Below are positions 43,452 through 57,624 of a stretch of 64,000 nt of DNA, piece after piece. Every line of letters starts with the position of its first letter. Within the stretch, counting starts at the first letter, position 1. The notes beneath the pieces are model-generated. The model was not told the origin of the DNA and ran no database searches. It saw only the letters and a program-made list of their open reading frames with translations. Position numbers and translations under genes: made by a program. This DNA comes from Atrina japonica (lineage: Eukaryota > Mollusca > Bivalvia > Pterioida > Pinnidae): positions 686,718 to 750,717 of the forward strand of contig BROG01000347.1 of NCBI GenBank assembly GCA_030159075.1, in the 5' to 3' direction.

Positions 43452-45186
43452 TATATTTGTGTCCGATTTGTGGGTAAAGATGTTATGCCCCCTGTCTTCT
43501 CTGCAATTGATATCATGATATGCAATGAAAATATTTTGCACAATGTTATACTTGCCATATATATTGAAAATTTGAAAATGAAAATTTAAAAATTACTATA
43601 TTGTACCTCAATACACATGCAACTCCTGTTAAGATGGCTGCAAAAAAATGTACTTCAGAACACAGACTAATTGGTGTGTACAAATAAAGTGTACATCATG
43701 TAGCTATCAGGATAAGAACCTGTTATATATGATGAGAAGATAAAGCGGCCATGCATTTAGTTACGTTGACGTCTGTGTGATATGATACTTTTTGATATGA
43801 AAAATAATAATTAAGTATCAATTACCTTAACGCAAGGGCTTTCCCTCGCGTTCGATTGTACTTTATTTACTTAATCTATTTACGTAAACTTCCGTACACT
43901 TATTATACTGACACTTGAAAACAGTTGATAGATTTTGATTTTGCACAAACAAGCTGGGAGGACTTTGATAAGCATTTGAAACACTTAACTGCTTTTATAA
44001 AATCACATTTCCTTATTTTCAGGATATACATACACCCTCTGGTAATTCTTCAAAGAGATTTACGTCAAAGTACGAAATAGCCTCAGTTTCAAGTAGAAGC
44101 TAAAATCGTTAAGAGTCAAGTGTCGCTCTTTTGAAAATACAATTCGATTTACGAAGAAAATTGAATCATCTAACACGAAAATGGGTTATTCTGAATCAAA
44201 ATGCGTTGAAGTACGTATCTTTTGTCTAAATATTTTTCAGTGCACTTGAATCATTCAGATGACCTATTTCAATGCTTTGCCGTTTGTCGCCATGAGCATG
44301 TGCATTGTGGTTTTGAAAATGTTAAACATATCCAAAACCAATGGGTCAATATCGATTCATCTGGTATGGAGCGTATGAATTGACAGAATAACGATAGCAT
44401 TAAATTCTTTGACGTCTGATGGAGGGGTTTGTGGCCACATCGTGTTCGATTGTATATCTTGTATCATTAAATGAAGTAGACTATTATATTCTCTGTGACA
44501 AATATTTCAATCCATCCATAAATTAGATGATATTTCATACATGATTACAAAGTTTTCTTATTTTATACGATAAAGCACTAAACAGACACTATAATGGCGA
44601 CTTGCTATTTTGATTATATTCAAATGCGAAATACATGGGCTTATGTCATTCTATTGCATATTATAGTGCGTGATCTACCTAAATATACAATGGAAACTAT
44701 TAAGTATCGTTTTTCAAGGAAAGTAAATAGTCAAATGTTATCTTGTAAAAACTCTTTAATTTCATTTCTATCATTTTATCAAACGTTTGTTCTTAATTTT
44801 GTAGATCAAATCCTTGTTACAAGTGGGAAGAAGGCCAAATGTATAATGCACAAAAATCGTTTGGTAAAAACAAGAAATTGTAAATATCAATCATTTTGTT
44901 GTTTATTCTACTTACTTGTAAGCTTTCCATCTTTGAAGTTTATCAAATAGTGTCTTTCATCATCAACACCTGACTGTTATTGCGAATTGCAATCTTTCTG
45001 GAGAAAAATTATGCGATTTTCATTTCACATTAAAGACATACTATAATCCTTTGTCCGTAAGAGAACAGACACAAGGAAACCCATTGTATTCTTAGAAATA
45101 CACGGTTTTCAAAGAAAAACAATTATCTTCCAGTGACTCGTCATGATTATATGGGTGAAAGGTCAACTAGTTCATGTAAAAACAGA
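43452..45186. other. Intergenic, no gene recognised
   Basis: A 118-codon ORF (44594-44950) is AT-driven and has no recognisable motif; not called. Confidence 0.35.
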
Positions 45187-45480
45187 CACCAAAGTATTAA
45201 CCTCAAAGTGGTCCACGAGGCAGTATACAAATATAAACATCACAGATAACAAAAATATAAATTTTCGGGATGTCCAGGAGACAAATATATTTCCTCAGTT
45301 GTGAACATAAAGACAACACGGACCTCTGGTAATCCAGAGGTGGGATCAGGTGCCATGGTGGAGTAAGTATCCTCTTTGACCTGTCACACCCACCACAAGT
45401 CGAGTGACAAACTTAAATATAATAAATCCTCATTGCAGTTGGTACAGCTACTCAACAACCGCTATCTACTGACATAGCAG
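45187..45480 (-). repeat. Dispersed repeat family R, copy 2
   Basis: Inverse orientation; 'cacggacctctggtaatcca', 'gaggtgggatcaggtgcc' and 'tcacacccacca' are the family text on the minus strand. Confidence 0.8.
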
Positions 45481-46179
45481 AGCATGCAAGAGGCGATCAA
45501 ATCTAGTCATGGCCAAATTTGCAATATTTCAACAAACGCGGTTATTATATTCACCGTTTATTCAACATTCAGGTGCGAAATGTTTGTAGGATACCAGTCA
45601 CAAAACTATACACTACTAACCATACTCCCGATAAGGATTGGTGTACAGTTAGTACGATTTCAATTTCACTTAGTCCACGTTTCATTTCCTGTTGGATTGA
45701 CGATAAAGTATGTCTTGACAGGTCAAGGCTTACCCTGTCATTACCAATGTAACCGTTGTATTTTTTTTCAAGATTGGCTTAAAAATGTATATAGCTAATT
45801 TTCTGGCTAATATGTTTGGTTCATTTCTTTTATATCATACTCTCATTCAAGAGAGGAAAAATTGAATGACCACAGACAATTATGTCTTATGATAAACACA
45901 GCATAAGTAAGAGCATGGTAACAATAGAATCGTGTCGCTAGTTTTCCTATGAAGTGACAAAGTTTTAATTAGGCTGACGGAATACCCTTTAACGCATGTG
46001 TGTGCGTATGTTACTTGAATATTTGAATATAAACCTTTTCCAAGTTGTTCAATTCCGCCATGGTGGTCATGATAACATATAGTGCCTAGAAAGTAAGTGG
46101 GGCATCAACTCTTTCGGTTAAGCAGTGTATTGTATATATGATTTGGATTATAAAAATAATGACAATCATAATAAAATGT

Positions 46180-46269
46180 ATAATAATAATAATAATAATG
46201 ATAATAATAATAATAATGATAATAATAATAATAATAATAATAATCATAATCATAATAATAATAATAATA

Positions 46270-46325
<56 letters not shown>

Positions 46326-46372
46326 TATTATTATTATTATTATTATTATTATTGTTATTATTATTATTCATT
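46180..46372. repeat. AAT/ATT trinucleotide array with inversion
   Basis: (AAT)n with ATC/GAT interruptions to about 46324, then (ATT)n to 46372, so the array can fold back on itself. ORFs here are poly-Asn, poly-Ile or poly-Tyr artefacts. Confidence 0.95.
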
Positions 46373-47126
46373 ATCAGCATTCCACGTCTCACTCTAAGTT
46401 GTTTTAATTGAAGCAGGTGGACAAAAAAAACCCGACATCATTAAAGGGATAAGGCTTCGGGTCTTTTGCAAATAAACTGTCAAAAGCCAATAAAATCAGC
46501 TTTAGATTCAAGGTTACAACTTGAGAGTACAAGAAATCGGTATATTTCGTTAACAGCACCATGTTATAAAATCAATTTTTTATCCTTCCTTATTAACGCA
46601 TGAAAGTTAACAGCTGGTCGTCCTTGACTCAAACACTACAGCACACATTATAATAAAAATCATAAGTATTGCTTCAAAAACCTTGAACATATATACCAAT
46701 TTTCTCCTCTATATAAGCTTAACTCTTAAAGAGTTTTAATGGACATAAAAACTATTTATGTACCAATAAGTTGAAAAAATTGATTGTTGATGTTTTAAGT
46801 TCCAATAGTATTAATTAGATACGTTTATTGTCTAATTTGAAAACGTTTTGAACAGTGGCTTGGAATTAAATACTTCGATTTTACAACACTGTACATTTCT
46901 TAAGCCTGATTGCCAGAGAACACCGATATTCCCTGAGGATATTATCCATGTACGAATTGATCTATCAGTTTATCATATAAATGTAGAAATTCCCTGCTAA
47001 AAGTCATCATGGAAACAAACTTTGCAGAGGTAATGTCTAAGATGTAACAGAATTCTTAAAGTAGTAGTGTTGGTCTGTAATACTAGAGTCATATAAAGAC
47101 TTGGTAAATATTAAATATAAAGACCA

Positions 47127-47247
47127 CTGATACCAAAGTATTAATCGTCGGAATGTTAAAGAGATAATATAGAAATCTGGTGAACATGGGACAAACACAG
47201 ATTTCTGAAAACCCAGAGGTGGGATCAGGTGTCACGTGGGAGTTAGC
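47127..47247 (-). repeat. Dispersed repeat family R, copy 3 (partial)
   Basis: 'taccaaagtattaatcg' and 'cagaggtgggatcaggtg' on the plus strand mark an inverse partial copy. Confidence 0.7.
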
Positions 47248-47684
47248 ATACGCTAACAACCAAACTGAGTGCAAAATTGTAGATGTAAACTTGTGTTTCT
47301 TAGGTAACATATGTTGTCAAAATGGCCATATAATTATATGGTCCTCTTCTATTGGACGACTTTCTTCTCTGATATTTATGATAACATCATTGCATTAATT
47401 TTGTCCAGATACTGTTTTTAGTTTTGCAATAAATGATGGATAATATGCATATCGAATAGAAATATTGAAAATATTTATGTACCATCTATTGTTTATTTTC
47501 CAGCTTTTTAAAAATAAATACCCCTGTAATGGGGTTCTAGAAAATCGTTATAAATTTGACGACACTATTCATTAATATTTCTGTTTGACTTTAAATGGTT
47601 TCACTTCACGAGAGAATTTATTTTGTATGGTTTAATTCATTATACATTATTTATACTCATAACTTGAATCAATAGTTTGACCCC

Positions 47685-47766
47685 ATCAACCCGACGTTTC
47701 TAGATGGTATGCTCTTTTCTATTGTTTAGACTGCTACATTGTGGTCTGTAGGGTTGAAAGGGTTAA
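47685..47766. repeat. Short element with palindromic ends, copy 2
   Basis: Shares 'tgtggtctgtagggttgaaa' and the gggttaa end with 43366-43451; its left end is eroded. Confidence 0.55.
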
Positions 47767-47976
47767 AAAGAAACTCTTTAGCATAGTATATCCAATTTAT
47801 GAAATTGATTACAGATTTCAATTCACTGATAGTATTGAGTTATTCGAGTGAGACAGTAAAAAACTGAGGTCTCGTAACACAGTAGGTGTCGGCACGTTAA
47901 AGGAATCTCACTGCTCAATGACCGTACTTACCGAGCATAGGCCTTCACAGGCATTTGATATGAGTAAAATATAGAA

Positions 47977-48412
47977 AACATCTCAGATACCAAAGTATAA
48001 ATCAATAGAATACCCAGGACATAGATACAAATCCGGTAAGAATGGACAAACACGGACCTCTGGAAACCAAGAGGTGGGATCAGGTGCCATGGAGGAGTAA
48101 GAATCCCCTGTCGACAAGTCACACCCGCCGTGAGTCCACAGTCAAGTCCAATGAAATACGTGAGAAGTGAATCCTCGTCACAATTGGTACAGACGTCTCA
48201 ACAACCGCCAACGAAAAGGCAACTCAACATTTCACTTAGTAAAACAGAGTAATCGCAAACAAGACCATTATACCGATCATAAAATTTGCGGAACGTTGAC
48301 ATCGGTTGATATCCCTGTGTCAATAATTTGTCAGTGAGTAGTTTACCTCTGTATATGAAATCTTCATATGTTGTACACACCCTGGCATATCGGATCATTT
48401 GTGAAATGAGTC
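47977..48412 (-). repeat. Dispersed repeat family R, copy 4 (long)
   Basis: Includes the full core plus a further arm ('gatatccctgtgtcaataat', 'ccctggcatatcggatcatt') also present in copy 7, which defines the longer form of the family. Confidence 0.85.
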
Positions 48413-48451
48413 TTGAGTGAGACGTTAAAAACAATATTACAGCAGCAACAA

Positions 48452-48475
48452 CAACAACAACAACAACAACAATTA
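48452..48475. repeat. CAA microsatellite
   Basis: (CAA)n, directly after repeat copy 4. Confidence 0.9.
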
Positions 48476-48734
48476 TTCAGTATTCAAATAATACTAACTT
48501 TTACATTTGAGATTATTATTATGACTAAGAGATCAGAAAAACATTGAATTGATACCAATCATCTGCCTAATGAGAATCCGTAATTTTTATTCAAAAGTTT
48601 TAAACCTATATTTCGAATGGTGTTGGATCTACGCAAATAGATACAAGTCACGAAACGAATAATTTAAAGCTCTTAAATAACTAAAGACACGAACTAGTAA
48701 GTAGCCAAATTTTCGAGAGGATCTGTCCCTTCCA

Positions 48735-48849
48735 CAAACACACACACACACACGCAGACACAGACACACACACAAACACACACACACAAACACACACACA
48801 CAAACACACATACGTACAAATACACGCGGCGCACACACAGAAACACACA

Positions 48850-48922
<73 letters not shown>

Positions 48923-48931
48923 ACACACACA
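48735..48931. repeat. CA microsatellite, long
   Basis: Interrupted then pure (CA)n; minus-strand Cys/Val ORFs are artefacts. Confidence 0.95.
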
Positions 48932-51000
48932 GATATATATTGTTAATGTTTTTTATATTATTGCCCGTCCTAATCTAAGTTAGGTTATTAAAATGTAAAA
49001 TTGGAGACTACAATACACAGACATTAGCACTCTTCGTTCTCTTTAGATAACCATAATACAGGTTTTGCCTGACAAAATATATAATTCAAATTTCGTATAC
49101 CCCAAGTCAATTACTCCCTAGAGGAATGTAAACAGCATAAAGTTATCACGTACAGTCGAGCATAGGCAAAGCATGTTTGTAATGCAAATTTGGAATGAAC
49201 ATCGAGTATGTTCATGGTAATATGTATTTTTTCTTTCATTTGATGAAAAACCTCTATAAATTACATCGTCGAATTTGTTATCACACGGACTATCTATTAT
49301 AGTGCTGTTTAACTATTTTTACTACAGTGTTTATTTTGTTTAGACAAACCAACAAATATGGGTATCCCTTGACACATCTGGCATTTATCTGTAACCAAAT
49401 AATTTTCAACAAAAAGTGGCGAATACAAACTAATTGATAAAAATTAACAATTCCACTGGCTTAGCAATTTTCATCTTGAAATGCCACTACGATCATCTTC
49501 AAATATGGCAGAATGTCTATTCAGGCTGAATATTGTAGGGTAATTTTTATATCCATCTATCCATGCGTGTGTGTGAGCGTATGTGTGTAGGCATGTGTGT
49601 ATAGTGTGTGTATGCGTTTGCGTGTGTGTAGGTACTCATGTGTGTGTGTATTTACGACCTTAAAACAAGATTTTCATTATTTACATTTTAAATGCCTTGA
49701 AGTCCCAGAATGTATTCAAGTTTATTAAGAAGTGATACATATCCATTAATTAAAATAATTTTACGTCAACTGCCTCTTTGATCTAAATTTCGATCACATT
49801 AGAGTGTTCTTAATTTGGTTTGTATTACCAGCAAAATGTATGTTTCTAGTTATCTTGGTACATATATCTGATGATTTATCGTAAAGTAATCAGAAAATAA
49901 CACTACTTTATTCCAACTAGCTCATAAAATATAGGTATATCAGTCATCAATTTATCAGACGTATAAAGAACCTGATAGAATTTGCATTATTATGATAAGC
50001 AAACTAACAACGCTAGAATGTATTTGGCAAACTTTTCTGTCGTAAAAAATTCGATCACATATTTCACGTTATATAAAACTTGCTATGGTTTCTTGTTTTG
50101 CTCCATAATCTGTACCCCCTGCGCTATCATTGCAGTCAACACTACACATTTCTATCACAAAGAGGGCTAGTTATTAATTAAAAAAGAAGAATAACCCTTG
50201 GAATCTATGCCTCATGCTCACCGATTAACTATTACTATAATTATATTGTTAACATACCAATGAAGATCCGGTACTCTTTAGATATATATAATGCGAATGT
50301 GAATAAATACTTTATCATAATGTATTTTGAAAATTGAGTATAGATATTCAGTTTTCCCCTTGAAGGTGCATGTGATTTTATACTTCAATAAACACTAATT
50401 AAAACGTCAGATCCCTGTCAAATAAAAATTAGGTGTATTCATATCAAATCGTAATTATTTCATTTCTACGTAAAAAATAGAAATGAAAATTAAATTTTTG
50501 TTTAATAGTTATCGAGGTGTAATGTTACTTCTAATGCATATTATTTTAAAGTAATCACAATTCATTGTTCCATTATACCTGAACAGCAGGTGTATATACC
50601 ATGACACGTCCGTGGACCAATGGAATAATCAAATAGGTATCAGGTAACAAATTATATCATAACTAACCATAATGTCCCGTATAAAAAGTTAATTTCTGCA
50701 CTTACACAAAACCAGTGCCTACATTTAGTTTAAAAGATACATATGCATATTTTATACGTTTTAGTAATAATGAATAGCTGTATTCGTATATCACATGGAA
50801 TTTCAAGAATTGAAAGTAATTTGATGACATTATATCTAAAAATTTCAATTAATATTACGTTTATGTTTTATGTAACCGTTTCTACACCGAATATGCAAAA
50901 AAAAATATGTACAAAGGACTAATCAGTATATGATCAAATAGATTTGTAAATAGCAGCCATTGCTTGTTGTAATCTTTAGTTTTCCAGATGAATCCCCCCC
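48932..51000. other. Intergenic, no gene recognised
   Basis: Includes a weak (TG)n area near 49,565-49,650. No supported ORF. Confidence 0.35.
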
Positions 51001-51125
<125 letters not shown>

Positions 51126-51666
51126 TAAATATGCTGTATCGTATTGTTTAATATAATATAACATACAGCAATAAAAATGCGAATAATAACCAACTTATTG
51201 ATATATGAAATTACAGATTTCTTCGTTTGTTAATTACCATTGGCAAACCTATTCTTTTTTTCCTTTGAATTAAACTTCATGTCGATACTTCTGAGTCAAA
51301 AGAAGAAAAAAAAACTAGCGGTTGTGTTGAATTTGACATTTACATTTATTATACCTTCTGTTGAAATCTCCTAATCTGATTGGTTGAGAGAGATGAGACA
51401 ATCTGCAAAGTCACACGCTCATTTAACAAAGACAATGAAGCCAGTGTTAGATTCCAAAACATACCACATGCGCCATGCGTTACGCATGTACGGTCCGTCT
51501 CAATGAGACCTTTTCGTCGCAGCCATAACATTTGTAGCGATTTGTTTCGTACTTTTTAGCTTGCTGGTTAATAGTTGAGATATAAGATATCTATGGTAAT
51601 ATGTTAAAGCAAACAAATATGACACTCGGTCAACAATGCTTCAACATTTAAATTTAACTGTGAAGT

Positions 51667-51790
51667 CCCGGCATGTGTTGACCGATCAACAGGGGTCGAT
51701 TACTCCTCTATGGACTCCCAGAGGCCCGTGTTTGTCCACTTTTCTTTCGGTTTATATATTGTCTTATGAATCCTGAATGTGTTTTGTATC
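51667..51790 (+). repeat. Dispersed repeat family R, copy 5 (partial)
   Basis: Core only: 'gtgttgaccgatcaacaggg' and 'ggcccgtgtttgtccact'. Confidence 0.7.
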
Positions 51791-52491
51791 TGCGATTTTG
51801 TAAAGATTGATGTTTAAAAATATGTATACCTAATATACTTGAAAACTGAACACATATTTTGACATGTGCACTTGTTTTACCATGAACGTTGTGAGTGCTG
51901 TGACTGATGTTTATTCTAAATAAACAGTAGTACTATATCTCACCTAAGTATACACACATTTTCCGATATGTTAACAAAGGATAGCAACTCGGTGGTAACA
52001 AATCAAGCGCTTTTTTCGCCCGATTTATATAAGTTTCAGATTTACTTTTCGGTTTTAACAGGGTACAGAGAACATGTTTGTCTTTTAATCTATAAATATA
52101 AATATGGTGTTAATTATTATATTTATTTAAGTCACGTGTACTTTTTTCATAAAGATTCTTTGCATGTCTGCCACTTAACTACGTGTTTGAAGACTTAGTA
52201 TTTAATCTAAAAGAATGTTTTCCTTGGACATTGTTTCCTGCATGTAGTAAAAGTATATTACACTGAAACTTAGCCTCGTCAGGGTAAATACACTGGTGTC
52301 CCACTACATCGCGGATTTTCTATGTTTTGATACATATCGTGACTTAAATAGCAATTATAGTTGTTTTTTTACATGTTAATTGATACGCATTTTTCTTCCA
52401 TATTCATGCAAATTCTCCTTAAATGTGACCTTTCAATTTTTTTCTATGTTTGTTTGAAAGTTCGCCATATTACTAACGTTGTCAAAAGGCC

Positions 52492-52847
52492 TTGTATCGC
52501 GGTAAAATAGTTTTTACCCTCACAGCGAGGCCTATTTTACTTTTAATGGGTTACGTGGGAATCAGATAATAACTGTCAAAGTAGTATTAGTTCAGCAAAC
52601 ATAATTTTCGCGATTTTAAGGACTATTGTAAAGAAGATTGTACCAAACATTTTCAAAACGGCCGCCATATTTATAAAAATGCTTAGAAAAAATAATCATG
52701 TCATTTACTTATGATAATCTTGCGACATTTTCACTAAAACCGTTTTTTGAAAAGCAAAATGGCTGCAATAATTTACCGCTAATAATAGATTAAAAAACGA
52801 TGCCATGCTGCAGGGTTTCAGAAAAATAAAAAAGTACCGCGATACAA
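52492..52847. mobile_element. Possible 356-bp MITE with 13-bp inverted ends
   Basis: ttgtatcgcggta at 52492-52504 is perfectly inverted at 52835-52847. A related 'acatcgcggattttc' lies outside at 52,303. No target duplication identified. Confidence 0.35.
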
Positions 52848-53494
52848 TGACTATACATCTTTATTGCTGTCAACATGACACCACTGGTCATACTCACGTA
52901 ATATCGACAAAACAAACAAAATTAGGCGTATGTAGTATATGAGTAGATAAAAGGCAACTGTAGATTTTAATGTAATTGTCTGTGAAATGCGCTGTTTACA
53001 GAAACAACTATACGACAGAAGTGCTAACTTGAAAAAAGGAAAATTGAACACATGAGAATTTCATATTTAAATTTAGAGTGAACAAAGTATGCATCAATCA
53101 CATTTCAGTTATAATATGCGGACAAATTTTATGTAAACATAAAACGGTTGTATTCCCATCTCAAGGATCCAGATACCAATCAATTGTTGCAGTACTCAAA
53201 AACTCAATGTAATTCTTTTGTCTTGTTAGAATAAGGCAATTTTAAATTATATATATATAAGTAAGCTTCTTAAAGCTCTTGCATTCAAATAACATCCAGA
53301 ACTATTTCATCAGTGCTTAAGATGCATGTGGTTTGTTTGAACTCATGTCCGTGAACCATATTTTGCAGAATGCAATAAATACACATGAAGAGTTTTGGAA
53401 GTTGTGGATATAAATAGATAACATATGAAATAATATCAAACTGCTACATTAATATTCAAATTTGTAAATAAGATTTTGATTTGATTTGATTTTT

Positions 53495-53653
53495 TGTTTT
53501 ACGCCATACTCAACAATCTCTCAGTCATATGATGGCGTCCAGTTTTTATTGGTGGAGGAGAAACCCCGTTTACCCGGGAAAGGACCACCGACCTTCTGCA
53601 AGAAAACTGGCAAACTTCCCCACTTAATTCGAAATAACCCCAGCGGGATTCTG
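53495..53653 (-). mobile_element. SINE, truncated copy lacking the tRNA-like head
   Basis: Has the 'tgttttacgccatactcaac' tail, the 'gaccaccgaccttctgca' body and 'cagcgggatt', then stops before the pol III boxes. Confidence 0.7.
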
Positions 53654-55947
53654 TATATAAGATAAAAGTATAAAAAGGAACCACTGTACTCTTGCATGTG
53701 ACCTATGATTCGTGAATTACAAAAGCATTTGTATTTCACATCCATTGGCAAATGAGGAAAATCGCCTCTATTTTTGTAATATGTGTGATACGGATAACGG
53801 CAATTCCATTAATAATTTTCATTAAACTGTTCTGGTGCCAAGTTAACCGTACAAACTAATAATTTGACGTATAGAGTTTTAGTCTGATTAATTGGTACCT
53901 GAAAGTTACATCTATTATACAATTAATGTATGTTGTATATGTATGCTGGTGGTTGAACGTTCATATACATCACCATGACACCGGAAGTATATTATCCGAA
54001 TAGCGGAAGTACGGTATCGTCCATGTTATTTGACTTTTCATCTGGATATGTAACCAAAGCTATCAATATGAATGTATAAAGTATTCTCAGAGATATGCTT
54101 GTAAACTAGTCATAGAAATAGAGTTTCGAGATATTGCTACACATAGAAGAACATGATGGAATCATGAATTGAGATTAAAAAAAAGAGTCCCTTGTTTTGT
54201 TCTAGTTTGTCTTATTTCTTACTTGACATATTCTTACTTGGTATATTGGTACTGTAACAGTTCCCGGGTTCCCGGACGATTTATAATTACGGGTATAATT
54301 AACCGAATTTCGCTAGCTATTTTCCTAAGTGTCGTCTGCTGATACACCCTTAAGAGATATATTGCAGCCAAAAATTTCAAAACAATTATTTTAATCTAAA
54401 AAAATCTTTTTTTTTTCATTATACATCATTGACTTAGGATTTACGAATGTTGATTTATATCGGCGATGATAGGGATTTGAAATTTTAACTTTGATTTTGT
54501 CTTTATTTAATAATAATTTACTCAAACATTATTGAGTCAAATAAATTTAACGGAAAAAAGACCCACATATTGGCGAATCATATTTTGCTGTGAAATTTGA
54601 TATGCAGACTCATAGACTACACAATACAATAACAAGAAGCGCACTCATGCATATACATAACTTGTTTGTAATCATATAGCAAATAAAATAGCTTGACCAA
54701 AATGAAAACATAAAAATCATGAATATTAAAACTAAATAAATTGATATTTGTATTTCATGATAAATATCTTGACAACACATAAAATATGTGTCTGCATTTG
54801 TTTGGCTGACCTTGTAATGTAAACACTTTGTATATTTAGTCGCAAATACAGTCTGCCCTGGTTAAATTTTAAATATATTCTAATCAATATGTTGACTCTA
54901 GAGATTTGTACTTAACTAATAAACTCGTTAAAAATAACATTTGACTTTGAATACAACATTTTGACAGGATAGATAGGACAGAATATTAAATAAAGCATCT
55001 GGTTGTTTGAACTATTAAAAGAACTTTACTGGGATTTCGCACACATTCCAAATATACCTGGAAAGCGAGCGTTCATTTAGCAAAAGAAAATGCCACATGT
55101 AGAGATGTTTATTCTAATATAAAATACTAAAGTATTTATCTGACCATCTTTTCAAAATCCAAATTTTGTTATAGGAGACAATTGCTCTACCATTTACAGT
55201 ACATGGCCAAAGGTGAGTCATCAAAACGGTTGACAATGATAACGTATTAATGACTCATATATTTGCCGTATACTGTGGTTACTGTTTAACGTAATTAGGT
55301 ATTCACGATTAAAATTACAATATCTCACGTCTTGATAGCACAAGTTAAAATCCAACACTTTACTCAGTCAATTTTGTGAAGAAGTTTGCTCGTTCATTTG
55401 CGGATGGACATTGGTTTTCCGTATGTAATTATAATCGAGTTCTCCCTTAAAATCTGTCCGTTGTCATGTAATTGACAACTTGTCTTTCAAGTAATCTAAG
55501 AAGGACTATTCTTGTAATTTCCCAGTTCTATGTTACCCAACTGTGCTGGTGCACATATATTTGCTTTTGGTATGGTTAGTTTTGATAATCCTTTTCATTT
55601 ATCGGTTGTCAGTTTCAGGTATTAAAGCTGATTGTCCCGCTGTGCGGGTAATTGATGACGTATATACAGCAGTATCAATCAGACATTCGCGTATTAAGTG
55701 ATGTCAGTTTCAGTCAGCTGTAGTGCTATTGATTGCCTTAGACTGTTTCGATTCCGATGCAATTATTTTAGAAATCTGGTAGATTGAATAAAACCTTGTT
55801 AGATACGATTTCTCAACAACACACTTTAGTTAATCAAATAAATGACAGTGATTTGTTGATAAAATTCAATACTGTCAACTTTCATATTAACAAATTTTAA
55901 ACAGTAATGACAAACAATAGCATGCATGTTTGATTGAGTTGATCATC
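53654..55947. other. Intergenic, no gene recognised
   Basis: AT-rich; no supported ORF or repeat. Confidence 0.35.
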
Positions 55948-56158
55948 ATCATCGTGGTCATAGTAGTAGTAGTAGTAGTAGTCATCATAGTCATCGTCAT
56001 TACCACCACCACAATGATCATCATCATCGTCGTCGTCATCGGCACTTCTTCTTTATCGTCGTCATCATCGTCGTCGTCATCATCATCATCATCGCCACCA
56101 TCATCACCACCATCATCGTCGTCGTCATCATCATCATCATCATCGTCATCATCAATAG
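55948..56158. repeat. ATC/GTC trinucleotide array
   Basis: Interrupted (ATC)n/(GTC)n; all six frames give homopolymer-like ORFs (Asp, Ser, Val/Ile, Met/Thr). Confidence 0.95.
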
Positions 56159-57035
56159 TAATAATATTCTTGGCTGAATACTGAATCCAATATAACATAA
56201 TATAAATGTGTAAGTACTTAGTGTGCAAAGGTATTCCACTTTTTGACTGGCCCGAAGTTGACGCTTTGTAACGGCAGCGAGCTGCTAATGGCTACCATCC
56301 ATCTGTCATAAATTTGTTAAACATAGATTAATGAATAAGCAAAACAAATAAACTAGGAACGCATGCATGCCAATTAATTTTGTGAGTTTATGGTATTGAA
56401 AAGTTGATTTTTTTTATAATATTATGCAGGTAAATGTACATTGTTAAAATTGACGCAAATCGTCTTATGAGTAGGAAGAAGGCACGTGAATACAAAAAGC
56501 GGTGAATATACTAAACCCAAGGGATTCCATATTTTATGTCAAGACACATTTTCTCATAACATGAACGTAGTACAACTGCAGGTCTGCATCATTGTTGTTA
56601 GGTAATCGGACTACACTGACACATGGGATATATTGTAATCATAATACTCCTTTGAGATCGGTTAGCCATACCATTCACAAGCAACGTATATCTTTATCAA
56701 TCAATTACATCTGTTTGGACAGTCGGGGCAATCCAATGGAATTTAGGAAGACAACATCGCAAGTGTTGTACGGTGCGATCTTGAATGTGTGGTTACTCTT
56801 GATGTAAAAATTGGAATGCAGAACACTTAGAACGTGTAGCGTGATATAATGTTGACAGAAATTGATTACTTCGTGGGTGACACGATGACCTGTCTAATGG
56901 AAAATGTCATTGCAAAAGTACATAGAATTGCAGATATCCCTGGCAAAAAGATCCTAGGCATTTTTATGTTCTTTACAATATTATGTTATAACAATCAATA
57001 TCTTTTTTAAAATGCTTTTTTATGAAATTCTTTAA
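56159..57035. other. Intergenic, no gene recognised
   Basis: No supported ORF or repeat. Confidence 0.35.
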
Positions 57036-57115
57036 TTTGTATATTGATTTTAATTCTTTTGTGATATGAAATTCTTTAATTTCATATCACAAAAGAATTA
57101 AAATCAATATACAAA
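57036..57115. repeat. Perfect inverted repeat, two 38-bp arms, 4-base loop
   Basis: Arms 57036-57073 and 57078-57115 are exact inverse complements; loop cttt. A 17-bp direct repeat (tatgaaattctttaatt) at 57021 and 57065 adjoins it. Confidence 0.95.
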
Positions 57116-57624
57116 ATGTCATCGAAAACACTTCGAAAAAATATATTTCTAGAACCCTCAAAATAAATTCAAAATGAATATCATTCAAAATGTTTTATCA
57201 GAAATTGTTTCCCAACAAGATTAGATAATTGAAAGGTCACTTCATTTTGAAATAGAGCAATGTCATACTATCGAGATTAGGAGAGGAAGTTACCGAATTT
57301 TGTCTGGTATTTTTAACCTCATACATATTGAAATCTTATTACAGTATCAATCGCAAACTTTGATGATCTTAATTAAGTTATGTTTTTCACTTGTAAATAG
57401 TAATGATCATTCAGAATAAACTCTAGCAGACTCTTTGAAAAACGAGTATACAATGATAAAAGTTATATCAAGCACATTGTATCTAAAATATTATTTCATT
57501 TAGTCTGAAAATATATAAAAAATAAATTTTCTGTATTGAAATTGTGTTTACAGCAAGCTATTTAAAACACTAAACTTAAACACCATCGATGCCAGATTCT
57601 CCTCAGGGGAAATTAATTCCTCAT

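Noticed and set aside
44594..44950. 118-codon ORF as a gene
   Set aside because: AT-rich, Lys/Phe/Ile-heavy, no recognisable domain, splice context or homolog known to me.
46105..46407. Poly-Asn, poly-Ile and poly-Tyr ORFs
   Set aside because: Six-frame readings of an AAT/ATT microsatellite.
55887..56239. Poly-Asp and poly-Ser ORFs
   Set aside because: Readings of an ATC/GTC microsatellite; no unique coding sequence attached.
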